Made by a program: the position numbers and the translations under genes. Under the pieces are notes generated by a model. It saw only the letters and a program-made list of their open reading frames with translations, searched no databases and was not told the origin of the DNA. DNA of 5,912 nucleotides from an uncultured Collinsella sp. (GTDB lineage: Bacteria; Actinomycetota; Coriobacteriia; Coriobacteriales; Coriobacteriaceae). Below are positions 1-5,876 of the stretch, piece by piece; positions within the stretch are counted from its first letter, which is position 1; each line of letters begins with the position of its first letter. The stretch spans positions 1 through 5,912 of the forward strand of contig CABUTN010000067.1 in assembly GCA_902494565.1 (NCBI GenBank). The letters run 5' to 3'.

Positions 1-315
1 ATGTATGCGCTCGTGGGGCTCACGGCGGTGGTCATCGTGGCGATGATTGCCGGCTTTGCGAGCCACCAGGACAAGGCGCGCGTGTACATGATGGTCATCC
101 ACTACACCGGCCAGACCACCGGCGACGATATCGTGCGCGCGTTTGGACGCACCAAGTTTACGGTGAAGTCCAAGACCATGCGCGGCGACAAGGTCGAGAT
201 GGCCGTCGAGCTGTTCTCGGACGGTGTTGACATGCCCTATGCGGATGCCATTCGCGCACTCGACGGCGTGGAGGACCTGACGCTCATCCAGTACAACGGC
301 GAATACCACGGGTAA
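1..315 (+). CDS. C-terminal part of a membrane-anchored protein, probably DUF4956 family (5' end outside window)
   Basis: The reading frame is open from the first base and ends with TAA at 313-315. The first codon is ATG, but it is more likely an internal Met than the true start, because there is no upstream sequence to judge and the protein begins directly in a hydrophobic segment. Visible residues 2-20 are a transmembrane helix (Ala/Val/Leu/Ile rich). They are followed by a soluble tail of about 80 residues with an alternating strand/helix pattern that resembles a small ACT-like fold, ending in a GVEDLTLIQYNGEY stretch. A membrane segment followed by such a cytoplasmic tail is the layout of DUF4956 proteins, often found beside VTC-type polyphosphate polymerases and CotH-like kinases. 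MgtC-like proteins have a similar plan and are the main alternative. The family call is from memory of the family's look. No function can be read from this fragment, and it has no visible link to the sugar genes downstream. Confidence 0.5.
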   Translation: MYALVGLTAVVIVAMIAGFASHQDKARVYMMVIHYTGQTTGDDIVRAFGRTKFTVKSKTMRGDKVEMAVELFSDGVDMPYADAIRALDGVEDLTLIQYNGEYHG

Positions 316-321
316 CTATGT

Positions 322-345
322 TCCGGCGTTCTAACGAACGCCGGA
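322..345. repeat. Perfect 10-bp inverted repeat with 4-nt loop
   Basis: The arms TCCGGCGTTC (322-331) and GAACGCCGGA (336-345) are exact reverse complements around a TAAC loop, starting 7 bases after the stop codon of the preceding gene. The position suits a transcript-end hairpin for that gene. However, no T-run follows on the + strand and none precedes it for the - strand, so it is not a standard intrinsic terminator. It could stabilise the mRNA 3' end or act with Rho. Confidence 0.5.
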
Positions 346-466
346 CCGCTCGACGCTGCGCACGCATCTGCCGGGCGATCTGCCGCTCAAACCGTCGCTC
401 GCGTACATGAAGTACGCGTCGCTCCTCTTTCGCGGCACCTCGCCACGGCAGCTGCGCGCTCGCTGA
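335..466 (+). pseudogene. Possible remnant of the 3' end of an unknown gene
   Basis: One frame runs open from just after a TAA at 332-334 to a TGA at 464-466 (43 codons). It has no ATG, GTG or TTG until an ATG at 407, which lacks a ribosome binding site and would leave only 19 residues. The codons look like those of real genes here: from about 350 on, most third positions are G or C, and the peptide has an ordinary composition with a protein-like end (LPLKPSLAYMKYASLLFRG, then a basic tail). The other + frames give Arg/Cys-rich junk. The simplest reading is the C-terminal remnant of a gene whose front has been deleted. I do not recognise the family. A chance open frame in GC-rich DNA remains possible. 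Confidence 0.3.
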
Positions 467-549
467 CGTTTGCTTTGCCTGGGCTGTTGAAATGATCCAT
501 GTGGCTCGTCCCATTTGCTAAATTTGCCGGTATGGGTTGGGTATCATTG

Positions 550-563
550 TGTAAGCGATTTCA
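550..563. promoter_or_regulatory. Operator-like palindrome before the LacI-family gene (autoregulatory site)
   Basis: TGTAAGCGATTTCA is an imperfect palindrome with a central CG, the form bound by LacI-family repressors. Its reverse complement, TGAAATCGCTTACA, differs at one position from the site at 1672-1685. It ends 15 bases before the proposed GTG start, so a bound repressor would block transcription at or just after initiation. A TATCAT at 542-547 could be the -10 box, but no convincing -35 lies at the right distance. Negative autoregulation is inferred. Confidence 0.7.
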
Positions 564-568
564 ACGAC

Positions 569-573
569 AGGGG
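569..573 (+). promoter_or_regulatory. Ribosome binding site that decides the repressor start
   Basis: AGGGG lies 5 bases before the GTG at 579. The further upstream GTG at 573 overlaps this motif, and the ATG at 588 is 14 bases away, so GTG 579 has the best spacing of the three in-frame starts. Confidence 0.55.
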
Positions 574-578
574 TGCTC

Positions 579-1559
579 GTGGTAAAGATGAAAGATGTGG
601 CCGAGCTGGCGGGCGTTTCGAGCGCCGCCGTCTCGCGCTACCTCAACGGCGGATATATCTCGGCGGACAAGGCCGAGCGCATTAAGCAAGCGATTGAGCT
701 GACCGGATACGTGCGGTCCAGCCAGGCTCGCGCGCTGCGCACCGGCTCCACCAAGCTCATCGGCGTCATCGTGCCTAAAATCAACTCGGAATCCGTGAGC
801 CGCATTACCGCCGGCATTGGCCAGGTGCTCGGTCGTCGTGGCTACCAGATGTTGCTTGCCAATACCGACAATGCCCCCGATCGCGAGCTCGAATACCTCG
901 ATTTATTCCAAAACCACCCGGTCGATGGCATTGTACTCGTGGCGACCATGATCACCGACGAACATCGTCGCGCGATTGACTCGTGCCGTGTGCCCATTGT
1001 GCTGATCGGTCAACATGTCGAGGGCGCGGCGTGCGTGTATCACGACGATTACGAGGCCGCTTTTGAGCTGGGCCATGCGCTTGCGGGTCGCGTGGACGGC
1101 AAGATCGCTTACATTGGGGTTACCGAGGAGGACCGCGCGGCTGGTTATGACCGCCGTCGCGGTTTTGAGGCCGGCTTGCGCGCCGCGGGTAACCCGCTCG
1201 ATGCCGCCTTGATTCGTCTGGGCTCGTTTACGCTCGACTCGGGCTATGGTGCGGCGCGTGAACTGCTTTCTGCCGCTCCCGATGTTTCGTTTATCGCGTG
1301 CGCGACCGATACCATGGCGGCGGGCGCGCTTCGTGCCATCGATGAGGTTCGCGGCGTGGGCGAGGGCATGCATCGCGTAAGCGGTTTTGGCGACAACGCG
1401 TTTTTGCGCGCGCTGACGGGCGGCATTCCCACCGTGCATTATGGCTACCTGACCAGTGGCGTCGAGGCGACCAATATGCTGATCAACACGCTCGATGGCG
1501 TGGAGGGGGAGAGCGGTCTAAAGACGCTCAAGCTCGGCCATCAGCTTATGAATGTCTAG
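579..1559 (+). CDS. scrR: LacI/GalR-family repressor of the sucrose genes (ScrR-like)
   Basis: The protein is 326 residues, the usual LacI-family length. The start is taken at GTG 579 because of its AGGGG site; GTG 573 and ATG 588 are alternatives. Residues about 3-25 (KMKDVAELAGVSSAAVSRYLN) are the LacI-type helix-turn-helix, and about 48-57 are the hinge helix that enters the minor groove. From about residue 60 (LIGVIVP) to the end is a periplasmic-binding-protein-like effector domain, with the late FGDNAF segment usual in this family. It should act in the cytoplasm as a dimer or tetramer that leaves DNA when a sugar or sugar phosphate binds. In known ScrR proteins this is sucrose, fructose or a phosphorylated form; the effector cannot be read here. 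It precedes the permease and hydrolase on the same strand, with matching operators before itself and the permease gene, so it very likely controls this locus. The symbol rests on context more than on specific residues. Confidence 0.85.
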   Translation: MVKMKDVAELAGVSSAAVSRYLNGGYISADKAERIKQAIELTGYVRSSQARALRTGSTKLIGVIVPKINSESVSRITAGIGQVLGRRGYQMLLANTDNAPDRELEYLDLFQNHPVDGIVLVATMITDEHRRAIDSCRVPIVLIGQHVEGAACVYHDDYEAAFELGHALAGRVDGKIAYIGVTEEDRAAGYDRRRGFEAGLRAAGNPLDAALIRLGSFTLDSGYGAARELLSAAPDVSFIACATDTMAAGALRAIDEVRGVGEGMHRVSGFGDNAFLRALTGGIPTVHYGYLTSGVEATNMLINTLDGVEGESGLKTLKLGHQLMNV

Positions 1560-1645
1560 GCCTTGGACGTCTGCCTGCCTCTGAGTCGTCTGTTTTTGCC
1601 TTAAAACTACCATTCGCCGGCCTATTCCTACCGTTCACCCTAAAG

Positions 1646-1659
1646 TGAAAACGATTACA
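1646..1659. promoter_or_regulatory. Operator-like palindrome 1 before the PTS gene
   Basis: TGAAAACGATTACA fits the LacI-family form TGNAANCGNTNNCA with a central CG. Its centre is 26 bp from the centre of the second site at 1672-1685. That is about two and a half helical turns, close enough for paired dimers on one promoter region. It is read as a site for the adjacent repressor; a global CcpA-like regulator using similar cre sites is an alternative. Confidence 0.7.
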
Positions 1660-1671
1660 GACATATGAAAC

Positions 1672-1685
1672 TGAAATCGTTTACA
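1672..1685. promoter_or_regulatory. Operator-like palindrome 2 before the PTS gene
   Basis: TGAAATCGTTTACA is the closest of the three sites to a perfect palindrome and is one base from the reverse complement of the site before the repressor gene. A weak promoter (CTGAAA at 1671-1676 and TATCAA at 1693-1698, 16-bp spacer) would overlap it, so binding would exclude RNA polymerase. That promoter is only suggestive; the operator is well supported by its three-fold recurrence. Confidence 0.75.
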
Positions 1686-1741
1686 GTGTAAGTATCAAAG
1701 ATGGCCGGGTGTACATGCGCCCGTTGGAGGAAAGGGAAGTC

Positions 1742-3142
1742 ATGGACTACCGTAAATCAGCCCAAGAGGTGCTCGACAACGTCGGAGGCGCCGGCAACGT
1801 TGTTTCGGCCGCACACTGCGCCACGCGTCTGCGCCTGGTGATTGCCGATAACGCCAAGGTCGACACGGAGGCCCTCGAGAATATCGACGGCGCCAAGGGC
1901 GTCTTTGAGGCCCAAGGCCAGCTCCAGATTATTTTTGGCACTGGCACCGTCAACAAGGTCTACGACGAGTTCATTGCGGTCAGCGGCGTCGAGGCTGCCA
2001 CCAAGGCCGAGGTCAAGGAGGCCGCGGCGCAGCAGCAGAACATCTTTATGCGTGCCATTAAGGTGCTCGGCGACGTCTTTGTCCCCATCATCCCCGCCAT
2101 CGTGGCTTCGGGCTTGCTGCTGGGCATTATGAGCGCCCTCAACTTTATGGCCTCCAACGGCTTTATCGCGCTCGACACCAATAACTTTATCTACAAGATC
2201 GCCGACCTGGTCTCGGGCACGTCCTTCGGCATTCTGCAGATCCTGATCGGCTACTCCGCCGCAAAGGCCTTTGGCGCCAACCCGTATCTGGGTGCCGTCG
2301 TCGGCGGTGCGTTCATCAACTCCTCGCTGCAGAGCGCCTACACGGTTGCCTCCGAGGGCGTGCAGACCATGGTCACCGTCATTCCCGGCGTGTACAGCTT
2401 TGAGTGGGTCGGCTATCAGGGGCATGTGATCCCCATCGTTATCGCCTGCGCCATTCTCGCCTTCCTCGAGAAGCGTCTGCACAAGATCGTTCCCGAGATG
2501 TTTGACCTCTTTGTGACCCCGCTCGTCTCGGTGTTCGTGACCGTGCTCGTGACGCTCGTTGCCGTCGGCCCCATCTTTGTCTGGGCCGAGAACGCCATCC
2601 TCGGTCTGATCCAGGCCCTGCTGACCCTGCCCTTCGGCATCGGTTCCTTTATCGTCGGCCTGTTCTATGCCCCCACGGTCGTTACCGGTATCCACCAGAT
2701 GTACACCGCCATCGACCTGGGCCAGCTCGCCCAGTACGGCGTGACCTATTGGCTGCCCATCGCCAGCGCCGCCAACATCGCTCAGGGTGGTGCCGCGCTC
2801 GCCGTTGCCTTTAAGACCCGCGATGCCAAGATCAAGGGACTGGCGCTTCCTTCGGCCCTGTCCGCCTTCATGGGCATTACCGAGCCTGCCATCTTTGGTG
2901 TGAACCTGCGCTTCTTTAAGCCCTTCATCGCCGGCTGCATCGGCGGCGGTTGCGGTGCCCTGGTCTGCGCGCTCACTTCGCTGGCTGCCTCCGGCACGGG
3001 CGTTACCGGTATCTTCGGTATCCTGCTGTGCCTGGCCCAGCCCGTGCAGTACGCGATCATGTTTGCGGTCGCCGCGCTGGTTTCCTTTGCTATCTCGTTT
3101 GTCCTGTACAAGGACGAGCCCAAGGCTTCCGAGCAGGCCTAA
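1742..3142 (+). CDS. scrA: PTS sucrose-type permease, EIIB-EIIC
   Basis: This 466-residue integral membrane protein imports a disaccharide, probably sucrose, and phosphorylates it during transport. ATG 1742 is chosen because a GGAGGAAAGGG purine tract lies just upstream; an in-frame GTG at 1709 would add 11 unlikely residues. Residues 1-85 form the EIIB domain with the phospho-acceptor Cys26 in the HCATRLRL motif. Residues from about 100 to 456 are a multi-span EIIC domain of the glucose/sucrose/beta-glucoside superfamily, with GYQGHVIP (224-231), TGIHQM (315-320) and the signature GITEPAIFGVNLR (378-390). The protein ends after a short charged tail. There is no fused EIIA domain, so a separate EIIA of the glucose type must donate the phosphate. 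Trehalose permeases (TreB) have the same layout; the GH32 hydrolase next door favours sucrose. Codons end in C more often than in neighbouring genes, suggesting high expression. Confidence 0.88.
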   Translation: MDYRKSAQEVLDNVGGAGNVVSAAHCATRLRLVIADNAKVDTEALENIDGAKGVFEAQGQLQIIFGTGTVNKVYDEFIAVSGVEAATKAEVKEAAAQQQNIFMRAIKVLGDVFVPIIPAIVASGLLLGIMSALNFMASNGFIALDTNNFIYKIADLVSGTSFGILQILIGYSAAKAFGANPYLGAVVGGAFINSSLQSAYTVASEGVQTMVTVIPGVYSFEWVGYQGHVIPIVIACAILAFLEKRLHKIVPEMFDLFVTPLVSVFVTVLVTLVAVGPIFVWAENAILGLIQALLTLPFGIGSFIVGLFYAPTVVTGIHQMYTAIDLGQLAQYGVTYWLPIASAANIAQGGAALAVAFKTRDAKIKGLALPSALSAFMGITEPAIFGVNLRFFKPFIAGCIGGGCGALVCALTSLAASGTGVTGIFGILLCLAQPVQYAIMFAVAALVSFAISFVLYKDEPKASEQA

Positions 3143-3160
3143 GAGCTTTTGATTGAGGGG

Positions 3161-3189
3161 ATGCCCGCGGGTCGTATGCTCGCGGGCGT
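3161..3189 (+). terminator. GC-rich hairpin between permease and hydrolase genes (weak terminator or processing stem)
   Basis: GCCCGCG (3163-3169) pairs with CGCGGGC (3181-3187). The stem continues inward through 3170-3172/3178-3180 (with two G-U pairs) to a 5-nt loop, and outward through 3161-3162/3188-3189. It is followed by GTTTCTCGTATCT, which is only partly T-rich, so termination would be incomplete. It may lower hydrolase expression relative to the permease or protect the upstream message. Confidence 0.45.
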
Positions 3190-3249
3190 TTCTCGTATCT
3201 GGTGCCGATCTCTGGTGCCTTGTTGCTTTCGATCCGTTAGGACTTTGAT

Positions 3250-4791
3250 ATGTCTAATGCACTTGGTCGCGACCTTGCAAAGCTGGTCGCCGCTGTTGAC
3301 GCCGCCGCCTCTGAGTGCGGCCATGGCGCGTATGGCCAGCGCTTCCATATAATGCCGCCGGCGGGCTGGCTCAACGACCCCAACGGTCTTTGCCAGGCAG
3401 GCGGCGTGTTCCATGCCTATTTTCAGTATGCGCCGTTTGATGTCGAGGGTGGCGTTAAGGCCTGGGGCCATGCGACGAGCCGCGACCTTATGACGTGGGA
3501 CTATGTTGGCGCTCCGTTGCTGCCCGACGAGCCGTTCGATTGCCACGGTGTGTATTCGGGCTCCGCGCTTGCCGAGGACGGTCGCATTCGCGTGCTCTAT
3601 ACGGGCAACGTTAAGCTTCCCGATGCGGACGGCACGTACGACTACGTCAATACCGGCCGCCGCGCCGATACCGTCTATGTGGAGAGCGTTGATGGCCTTG
3701 CCGGTCGGGAGTTCAGCCAAAAGCGCGTGGTGCTGGCGTCCGAGGATTATCCCGAGGATTTGACCTGCCACGTGCGTGACCCCAAGGTGTGGCGCGATGA
3801 TGATGGGCGTTACCACATGGTGCTGGGCGCGCGTCGTCGCGTGGACGGTCCGCATGTCGATAGTCGATTTTGCGCCATGCACGGCGAGGGTGCCGGGCGC
3901 GATGTGGGTGAGATCCTGGTGTATGGCTCGGCCGATATGCTGAGTTGGGAGCTCGAGAGCCGTGTGTCTACGCCCGAGCGCTTTGGCTTTATGTGGGAGT
4001 GCCCGGGATACCTTGAGCTTGAGGCGGATGGCGGTGTACCGGCGAAGTGGCTGTCCTTCTCGCCCCAGGGCCTCAAGGGCGGTCGTTGGGACCGCGGCAA
4101 TGTATATGCAGCGGGCTACATGCCTGTAACGGGCGACATTACGGGCGGCAATGACGCTTATGAGCTGGGCGAGTTCCGCCTGTGGGACGCCGGTTTTGAC
4201 TTCTATGCTCCGCAGGAGTTCACGGCCGAGGACGGTCGCCATATTCTAATCGGCTGGATGGGCATGCCCGATGAGCCGACCTATGGCAACGACCCCACCG
4301 TGGCGTGCGGCTGGCAGCACTGCATGACGGTGCCGCGTGAGCTTACAGCCGGTGCTGGCGGCGTGGTACTGCAGCAGCCGGCGCGCGAGATCGAGCGCCA
4401 TTATGCCTCGGTGCGTGTGGAGGAGGGCTCGTTGGAGGTTGCCGGCGATACCTGTTTTGACGTTGTTGTTGACGGTGTCGACGGCGCGTTTACCGCGACC
4501 GTTGATGGCGAGCTAAAGCTGGTGCTTGTTCCCGCCGAGGGCGAACTGCCCTCGCGCTTTGAGATGCGATTTACCGATGAGAGTCGCGCTTCTGCCGGCT
4601 GCGGTCGTACCGTGCGTTGGGAGTCCGTCGACGAGGTTAGTAACGTGCGCATTGTTGGCGATGTTTCCTCGGTCGAGGTGTTTGTGAACGATGGTGCGCT
4701 CGTGTTCTCGACGCGCATCTATCCCGAGGCCTATGGCGTGACCGTTGACGCTCCGGGCGCGAATGTGACCTACCACGCGCTCAACATCTAA
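3250..4791 (+). CDS. scrB: Sucrose-6-phosphate hydrolase / beta-fructofuranosidase, GH32
   Basis: This 513-residue cytoplasmic enzyme hydrolyses sucrose-6-phosphate from the PTS to glucose-6-phosphate and fructose. AGGA at 3239-3242 is 7 bases before ATG 3250. The three GH32 catalytic motifs are intact: WLNDPNG (40-46) with nucleophile Asp43, RDP (176-178) whose Asp177 stabilises the transition state, and MWECPG (248-253) with acid/base Glu250. The five-bladed propeller spans about 30-370 and the family's C-terminal beta-sandwich about 375-513. There is no signal peptide, which fits an intracellular role with a PTS. The length is slightly above the 450-500 usual for ScrB. Part of the excess is a loop at about 195-220 (Arg-rich, then HGEGAGRD) between the VLGA and EILVYGS strands. 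It is 107 bases behind the permease gene on the same strand. A fructan-oligomer hydrolase is possible, but the PTS partner favours the phosphosugar. Confidence 0.9.
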   Translation: MSNALGRDLAKLVAAVDAAASECGHGAYGQRFHIMPPAGWLNDPNGLCQAGGVFHAYFQYAPFDVEGGVKAWGHATSRDLMTWDYVGAPLLPDEPFDCHGVYSGSALAEDGRIRVLYTGNVKLPDADGTYDYVNTGRRADTVYVESVDGLAGREFSQKRVVLASEDYPEDLTCHVRDPKVWRDDDGRYHMVLGARRRVDGPHVDSRFCAMHGEGAGRDVGEILVYGSADMLSWELESRVSTPERFGFMWECPGYLELEADGGVPAKWLSFSPQGLKGGRWDRGNVYAAGYMPVTGDITGGNDAYELGEFRLWDAGFDFYAPQEFTAEDGRHILIGWMGMPDEPTYGNDPTVACGWQHCMTVPRELTAGAGGVVLQQPAREIERHYASVRVEEGSLEVAGDTCFDVVVDGVDGAFTATVDGELKLVLVPAEGELPSRFEMRFTDESRASAGCGRTVRWESVDEVSNVRIVGDVSSVEVFVNDGALVFSTRIYPEAYGVTVDAPGANVTYHALNI

Positions 4792-4813
4792 GCGATTCGT
4801 CGCATATCGGCGC

Positions 4814-4819
4814 TATACT
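4814..4819 (+). promoter_or_regulatory. Possible -10 box (TATACT) before the last gene
   Basis: TATACT matches the sigma70 -10 consensus TATAAT at five of six positions and stands out in a GC-rich spacer. No recognisable -35 element or extended TG motif accompanies it. If active, transcription would start near 4826, a few bases before the terminator stem, so that stem would form the 5' leader of the downstream gene. Confidence 0.35.
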
Positions 4820-4829
4820 GCAGCCGTAG

Positions 4830-4868
4830 CCCACGATGCGGGAAACATCCGCATCGTGGGTTTTTGTT
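4830..4868 (+). terminator. Strong intrinsic terminator after the hydrolase gene
   Basis: CCCACGATGCGG (4830-4841) and CCGCATCGTGGG (4849-4860) form a perfect 12-bp stem with a 7-nt loop, followed at once by TTTTTGTT. This is a textbook Rho-independent terminator 39 bases after the hydrolase stop codon, and it ends the sucrose unit. It also lies only 19 bases before the downstream start codon. Confidence 0.9.
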
Positions 4869-4886
4869 ATGGAGGGAAGGTGCCGT

Positions 4887-5876
4887 ATGGGCGTACAGCA
4901 GCTAGAAGAGGCCTGGGCTTTGAGGGCCAGCGCGCGTGAGGCGCGGTTGCTTGCGGCGTCGCATGTGCCGGCAGCGCTGTCGTTGCTGGGGATTGTACGG
5001 CCCGGCGATCGTCTGGTGGCCTTTGCGGATGACTTTGCCGATGCGTTTGCGAGCGGCTTTGATGACTGCGATGTTGTGCTCGTGGGCTCGCCGTCCGCCG
5101 AGGCGTTTGCCGCCGCATCCGAGGGCTTTGATGCTTCGTTTGATGCCGAGGGTCCGCACCTGTGGTGGTTCGTCAACTCCATCGGCGGGTTTGGTCTGCG
5201 TGTGCCCGATCTGCGTGCGCTGGGTCGGGCGGCGCGTGAGGCCCATGCGCTGCTGGTTGTTGACAACACCGTGGCGTCGGCTTTTGGCTGCGATCCGCTG
5301 CGGCTGGGTGCTGCGCTGTCGTTCGAAGCGCTTGACCGTGTGTGCGCCGGTGAGGCTCCACGCAAGCTCGTTGCTGCTTCGGTGGCGCGCTCGCAGCTCA
5401 AGCGCCATCGTGTGGATGCCGCTGCCGAGTGCGCGCACGTATTGTTTGCAGGCTGCGGTGCGTCGGCGCTCGACCTTTCTGCCGAGGAGACCGACGTGCT
5501 GGAGCGTGGGCTTTCCTCGCTTAACGTCCGCATGCAGGCGCATTTCGACCGCGCCCGTGCGCTGGCCGAGTATCTGGCCGCCAACGAGATGGTGCGCAAC
5601 GTTCGCTATCCCGGGCTGAGTTCGCATCCAGACCATGCGGCTGCAACGGGAATCCTCGAGCACGGCTTTGGACCGGCAGTTGAGTTTGATCTTATCGAAC
5701 GTAGCGCGGGCGAGCTGTTCGATGCTTTGCCCGGGGAGTTTCGCACATCGCCCGCCGGCGGCGCAACGACGCGCCTTTCGGCCCCACGCGGCAAGCAGGG
5801 GAGCACCATCCGCCTCTTCGCCGGTACCGACGACCCCTTGATCGTGGCCGCCACCCTAGACAATGCCCTCCGATGA
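4887..5876 (+). CDS. Divergent Cys/Met-metabolism PLP-enzyme family protein, probably lacking the PLP lysine
   Basis: The product is 329 residues. ATG 4887 is chosen because GGAGGGAAGG ends 6 bases before it; in-frame ATGs at 4869 and 4836 lack such a site, and 4836 lies inside the terminator stem. The fold matches cystathionine gamma-synthase/gamma-lyase proteins: residues 31-45 resemble the 'ALLxLLKPGD' segment, 104-130 (LRVPDLRAL to LLVVDNT) the cofactor-ring region with Asp126, 208-245 the 'RGLxxLxxRMxxH...YPGLxSHPxH' region, and 306-312 (STIRLFA) the substrate-carboxylate Arg (Arg309). Yet the usual N-terminal 50-60 residues are absent, and where the family has S-x-T-K the protein reads A-L-D-R (148-151), placing Arg151 at the lysine. 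SGM of the phosphate-binding loop is SHV (25-27), and the ring-stacking Tyr appears to be Phe50. The frame is intact with normal codon use, so it is not an obvious pseudogene. Lys160 or Lys172 might substitute. The function is unknown; methionine or cysteine metabolism cannot be assumed. Confidence 0.7.
   Translation: MGVQQLEEAWALRASAREARLLAASHVPAALSLLGIVRPGDRLVAFADDFADAFASGFDDCDVVLVGSPSAEAFAAASEGFDASFDAEGPHLWWFVNSIGGFGLRVPDLRALGRAAREAHALLVVDNTVASAFGCDPLRLGAALSFEALDRVCAGEAPRKLVAASVARSQLKRHRVDAAAECAHVLFAGCGASALDLSAEETDVLERGLSSLNVRMQAHFDRARALAEYLAANEMVRNVRYPGLSSHPDHAAATGILEHGFGPAVEFDLIERSAGELFDALPGEFRTSPAGGATTRLSAPRGKQGSTIRLFAGTDDPLIVAATLDNALR

Noticed and set aside
318..410. Small ORF starting at ATG 318 (30 residues)
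   Set aside because: It is Arg/Cys-rich, has no ribosome binding site, and runs through the inverted repeat; the other frame over this region has better coding character.
1560..1600. Possible terminator after the repressor gene (GACG...CGTC followed by a T5 run)
   Set aside because: The stem is only about 4 bp around a 17-nt loop, too weak to call.
1757..2695. 312-codon open frame on the - strand inside the permease gene
   Set aside because: The translation is rich in Asp, Gly and His with no domain pattern, as expected opposite a GC-biased membrane-protein gene whose + strand motifs are unmistakable.
3139..4242. 367-codon open frame on the - strand over the hydrolase gene
   Set aside because: The + strand frame carries all three GH32 catalytic motifs; the - frame shows no recognisable domain and no ribosome binding site.
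4787..4800. Fourth operator-like sequence (TCTAAGCGATTCGT) across the hydrolase stop codon, before the TATACT box
   Set aside because: It shares the TAAGCGATT core with the site at 550-563 but lacks the right half-site (CGT instead of TCA), and its left end is fixed by coding sequence and the stop codon. A chance partial match is more likely.
4781..5663. Long - strand open frames opposite the last gene
   Set aside because: Their products are Ser/Ala/Arg-rich low-complexity shadows, while the + frame aligns with a known enzyme fold along most of its length.
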